This document shows, one piece after another, positions 61,625-64,000 of a stretch of DNA of 64,000 nucleotides. The notes below the pieces were generated by a model. That model made no database searches. It saw only the letters and a list, made by a program, of their open reading frames with translations, and had not been told where the DNA came from. How positions within the stretch are numbered: the stretch's first letter is position 1; each line of letters starts with the position of its first letter. A program made the translations under genes and the position numbers. The stretch is from Polyangium jinanense (lineage in GTDB: Bacteria; Myxococcota; Polyangia; Polyangiales; Polyangiaceae), in assembly GCF_028435365.1 (NCBI RefSeq), contig NZ_JAGTJJ010000025.1:102723-166722 (forward strand), read 5' to 3'.

Positions 61625-62674
61625 TCACCCCAGGGCGCACGCGGGCTCGACGAGCCGTAACGACGGCCCCGCCGGGTCGAGCTCCGCAAGCACGCCGAGA
61701 GGCATGACGAGTTGCGGGTCCGTGTGGCCGAAATCGACGTTCGTGACGATCGGGATGTCGGTCCGACCAAACTCGCCCGCGACGATCGAAACGATTCGCT
61801 CCTCGAGCTCGCGCTTCTGCTCGGGCGTGTAGCCCCGTGCCCGCCCGAAGACGATCCCCGCCACCCGATCGAAGATGCCCTGCATTCCGTAGTTTCGCAG
61901 GAAATACCCCACGCGCGCCGGAGGCGGCACCTCCTCGGAGGTCTCGAACAGGAGGATACGCCCCGTCCAGAAGGCAGGCTCGGGCCAGAAGGACGTGCCT
62001 TTCATGAGTTCGAGGACCTCGATGCAGCCGCCGAAGAGCCGCCCCAGGGCCGGGCTCGTGCCCTGCAGCCGGCGAAAGCCGCCCGGATCGTCACGGAGGG
62101 GCTCGACGAGGCCGGTATTCGCGGGGTCGTTCCAAGCGAGATAACCTTCGACGTAAGCGCCATAAGGCCGGTAGGTGTAGGTCGGGGCAGCCGAGAAGAG
62201 CATTTCACGCAGGTGCGCGGCGCAAGCGGGCGGCAGGGCGCGGAGCTGGGCAAAGCCGGCCATGACCGACGGGCCGTGGAAGGTGACGAGGCCGAGCTGA
62301 TTGGCGAATGTGAGCAGTGTGGTGGTATCGGAAAAACCCATCAGGATCTTGGGGTTCGTCCGGATGATCTCCCTGTCGAGGTAGGGCAGGACGCGGACCG
62401 AATCCTCGCCGCCAATGGAAGCGATGATCGCGGCGATTTCCGGGTCGGCGAAGGCATGATGGAGGTCGGCCGCGCGGGCCCGAGGGTCGGCCTGGAGGGC
62501 CGCCGGGGTCATGCGGGCCGCCTTCATCTCCCGCACGCGGAGGCCGAAGTCCTCGCGCAAGACAGCGAGGCCTTGCTCGAAGACGTGGGGAAACAGAGCC
62601 GGCCCGCCCCAGGAGGGCGAAACGACGGCGACGGTATCACCGGGGCGCAGATGTCGGGGGCGAATGGGCACCAT
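61625..62674 (-). CDS. S66-family LD-carboxypeptidase (MccF-like)
   Basis: 349 aa from the ATG at 62674 (GGAGAGGACCTACCG upstream). The start RPGDTVAVVSPSW, the nucleophile GFSDTTTLLT, the acid in RILLFETSEE and the His in DFGHTDPQLVMPLG match the Ser-Glu-His triad of the S66 family. It cleaves murein tetrapeptides or, in MccF-like members, peptide-nucleotide antibiotics; which one cannot be said. It is convergent with the VOC gene. Confidence 0.93.
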   Translation of the reverse strand: MVPIRPRHLRPGDTVAVVSPSWGGPALFPHVFEQGLAVLREDFGLRVREMKAARMTPAALQADPRARAADLHHAFADPEIAAIIASIGGEDSVRVLPYLDREIIRTNPKILMGFSDTTTLLTFANQLGLVTFHGPSVMAGFAQLRALPPACAAHLREMLFSAAPTYTYRPYGAYVEGYLAWNDPANTGLVEPLRDDPGGFRRLQGTSPALGRLFGGCIEVLELMKGTSFWPEPAFWTGRILLFETSEEVPPPARVGYFLRNYGMQGIFDRVAGIVFGRARGYTPEQKRELEERIVSIVAGEFGRTDIPIVTNVDFGHTDPQLVMPLGVLAELDPAGPSLRLVEPACALG

Positions 62675-62833
62675 CGGTAGGTCCTCTCCTTCGTCGATGC
62701 TTCGATGCCGACCGAGCTCCATCCTTTCCCGCGAGCTCGGGATGCTCCCGGAACACGTCGGCACCACCCGCTTCATCGTTTTGTCTTTCAATCTGGACAC
62801 ACGCGTGCGACACGGACGTCGGGTAGAAGGATC

Positions 62834-63694
62834 ATGATCCGTTCCGAAGAACTGCTCGACGGGTCCACGGAGGACCATGCGCTGGTGCGCACGCTCGAAG
62901 AGAAGGTGCGGGCGCTCGAGGACGAGCTGCGGTTCTTCCGCGCGCTCGCCGACGAGCTGCCGCTGAGCCTTTATCACAAGGACCGCGAAGGGCGCTGCGT
63001 CTGGGCCAACGCGGCGCTGCTCGAAAGCGTCGGCTCCGGGCTCGAGGGTGCCCTCGGCAAGACGGTGTTCGATTATTATCCGCGTGAGCTCGCGGAGAAA
63101 TACGACGCCGACGACCGGCACGTGGTCGAGACGGGCGAGACATGGCAAGGCGTCGAGGAGCATCAGGCGCCCACCTCCTCCGAGGGCGCGCGTTACGTGG
63201 AGGTCAAGAAGGTGCCCGTGCGGGACGCGGACGGCGCGATCACCGGCTCGATGGGCATCTACTGGGACGTCACCGGCGTGCGCCGTGCCGAGCGCCTGGA
63301 GGAGGAACGACGCGCGCAAGCCGTCACATTACGCGAGCTCGGGGCGCCTCTCCTGCCGCTCGCCGACCGAGTCCTCGCGATGCCCCTCATTGGCCGCATC
63401 GACGGCGCGCGCGCCGCCCAGGCGCTCGATTCCCTCCTCCACGGCGTCTCGGAGCGCCAGGCCGCCGTGGTGCTGCTCGACGTGACAGGTGTCACCATGA
63501 TCGACGACGAGGTGGTGCGCCTGCTCGTCGACGCCGCCAGGGCCGTGCGGCTGCTCGGCGCGCAGGTCGTGCTCACCGGCGTCAAGGCCGCCATGGCGCA
63601 GGCCATGATTGAAATGGATGCACGCCTGGATGGGATCGTCACGCTGTCGACGATGCAGGCAGGCGTCGCGTGGGCGCTCGGGCGGCGGAAATAG
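62834..63694 (+). CDS. PAS-STAS protein lacking the usual phospho-acceptors
   Basis: 286 aa from the ATG at 62834 (AGAAGGATC upstream). A coiled coil (LEEKVRALEDELRFFRALAD) is followed by a PAS domain (ELPLSLYHKDREGRCVW to SMGIYWDVTG), then a STAS domain (LPLADRVLAMPLIGRID; LLDVTGVTMIDDEVVRLLVD). It is paralogous to the gene ending at 54799. Where that protein has VDT it has IDD, an acidic residue at the phospho-acceptor site. Where that one has ARTLL it has AQAMI. It is divergent from the S66 gene (159 bp). Confidence 0.9.
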   Translation: MIRSEELLDGSTEDHALVRTLEEKVRALEDELRFFRALADELPLSLYHKDREGRCVWANAALLESVGSGLEGALGKTVFDYYPRELAEKYDADDRHVVETGETWQGVEEHQAPTSSEGARYVEVKKVPVRDADGAITGSMGIYWDVTGVRRAERLEEERRAQAVTLRELGAPLLPLADRVLAMPLIGRIDGARAAQALDSLLHGVSERQAAVVLLDVTGVTMIDDEVVRLLVDAARAVRLLGAQVVLTGVKAAMAQAMIEMDARLDGIVTLSTMQAGVAWALGRRK

Positions 63695-63721
63695 CCCTCA
63701 GAGGGTGTTCCACAGGGATGC

Positions 63722-63778
63722 GCGGGGCTTTGCCCCGCACCCCAGAAGGGGGCTGTCCGCCCCCTTCACCCCGGACCA
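63722..63778. repeat. Paired-hairpin element, copy 4
   Basis: GCGGGGC-TTT-GCCCCGC (63722-63738) and GAAGGGGGC-TGTCC-GCCCCCTTC (63745-63767), then CCCCGGACCAGG. It is the same layout as copies at 52064 and 52436, with changed stem bases that still pair and an unchanged TGTCC loop. It lies 28 bp after the PAS-STAS gene and 70 bp before the transposase start. Confidence 0.7.
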
Positions 63779-63850
63779 GGCACGGCCCTGAGCATTGGTC
63801 CCATCTCCGATCGGTACATTCCCCCCCTCTGACGACATTTACCGAGTGAG

Positions 63851-64000
63851 ATGTTGGATGCAGGGGCAGCCTTGTCGGCGGAAGCGTGGGCGGAGGAGGA
63901 GTTCGGGCATGCGGACCTTGGAGACAAGCGCCGGACCCGGCGACTGACGCGCATGGCCGCGCAGGCGGCGCTGTTTCCCTCGGGGAAGGTGAGTGAGGTT
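63851..64000 (+). mobile_element. IS4-family transposase, N-terminal fragment (cut by window edge)
   Basis: Fifty codons from an ATG at 63851, open at the window edge. WAEEEFGHADLGDKRRTRRL followed by TRMAAQAALFPSG is the N-terminal DNA-binding domain of Tn5/IS4-type transposases. The catalytic DDE part and the right end are outside the window. I cannot place the left terminal repeat; the AT-richer stretch at 63790-63850 is a candidate. Confidence 0.75.

Overview
The window is high-GC DNA that reads as a myxobacterial chromosome, most likely from the Sorangiineae/Polyangiales. The signs are strong G/C bias at third codon positions, serine/threonine kinases mixed with FHA-sigma54 activators, PEGA/TPR outer-membrane-type proteins, Gly-rich lipoproteins with Cys-rich (DUF4215-type) and von Willebrand A domains, and many lipoproteins with an A/G-A-C lipobox. 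I find 48 protein-coding loci, counting one apparent frameshifted gene as one locus. I see no rRNA, tRNA or CRISPR. The species assignment is inference from gene content only.

Left part (1-8.6 kb): a leftward run encodes a secreted protein, a DUF1624-type acetyltransferase, a PlsC-type acyltransferase and methionyl-tRNA synthetase (cut by the window edge). It is followed by two tandemly duplicated small lipoprotein genes and a DUF2169 (type VI secretion accessory) protein. Signalling block (8.6-21.1 kb): a transmembrane Ser/Thr kinase with a TPR-like tail, a lipoprotein, an FHA-like sigma54 activator with two C-terminal Fis-type helix-turn-helix segments, a triple zinc-ribbon protein, a kinase fused to a STAND NTPase, and a translationally coupled pair (FHA-sigma54 activator and PEGA/TPR outer-membrane-like protein). 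Three 12-bp palindromes spaced exactly 20 bp apart lie between the tandem-HTH activator and the zinc-ribbon gene.

Toxin and secretion block (21.5-36.2 kb): a secreted lectin/aerolysin-type pore former, a secreted protein with a C-terminal HHxx...HH nuclease-like domain overlapping a candidate immunity gene by one base, a few metabolic genes, a frameshifted beta-propeller-like lipoprotein gene, and a type VI spike cassette (VgrG, EagR/DUF1795 chaperone, PAAR-like protein, alpha/beta hydrolase). Both the VgrG and the PAAR protein carry long repetitive helical tails.

Middle (36.2-47.1 kb): ClpS, a sirtuin, a large Cys-rich VWA lipoprotein coupled to a DUF4215/PPC lipoprotein, a thioredoxin-TPR lipoprotein, an HSL-family esterase, a YkgJ-type cysteine cluster protein and a bestrophin-like channel. 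Then come a coupled aminotransferase/radical-SAM pair, an alkylglycerol-monooxygenase-like desaturase and a P450 (47.2-52.0 kb), which could form a small lipid or metabolite modification cluster.

Right part (52-64 kb): a 0.7-kb island of structured repeats, a sensor histidine kinase, a PAS-STAS (RsbR-like) protein, a bile-acid:sodium-symporter-family transporter, an ABC ATPase with a permease-CPBP protease fusion, a PNGase-F-like lipoprotein, a VOC protein, an LD-carboxypeptidase, and a second PAS-STAS protein in which both predicted phospho-acceptor positions are changed. The window ends inside an IS4-type transposase gene.
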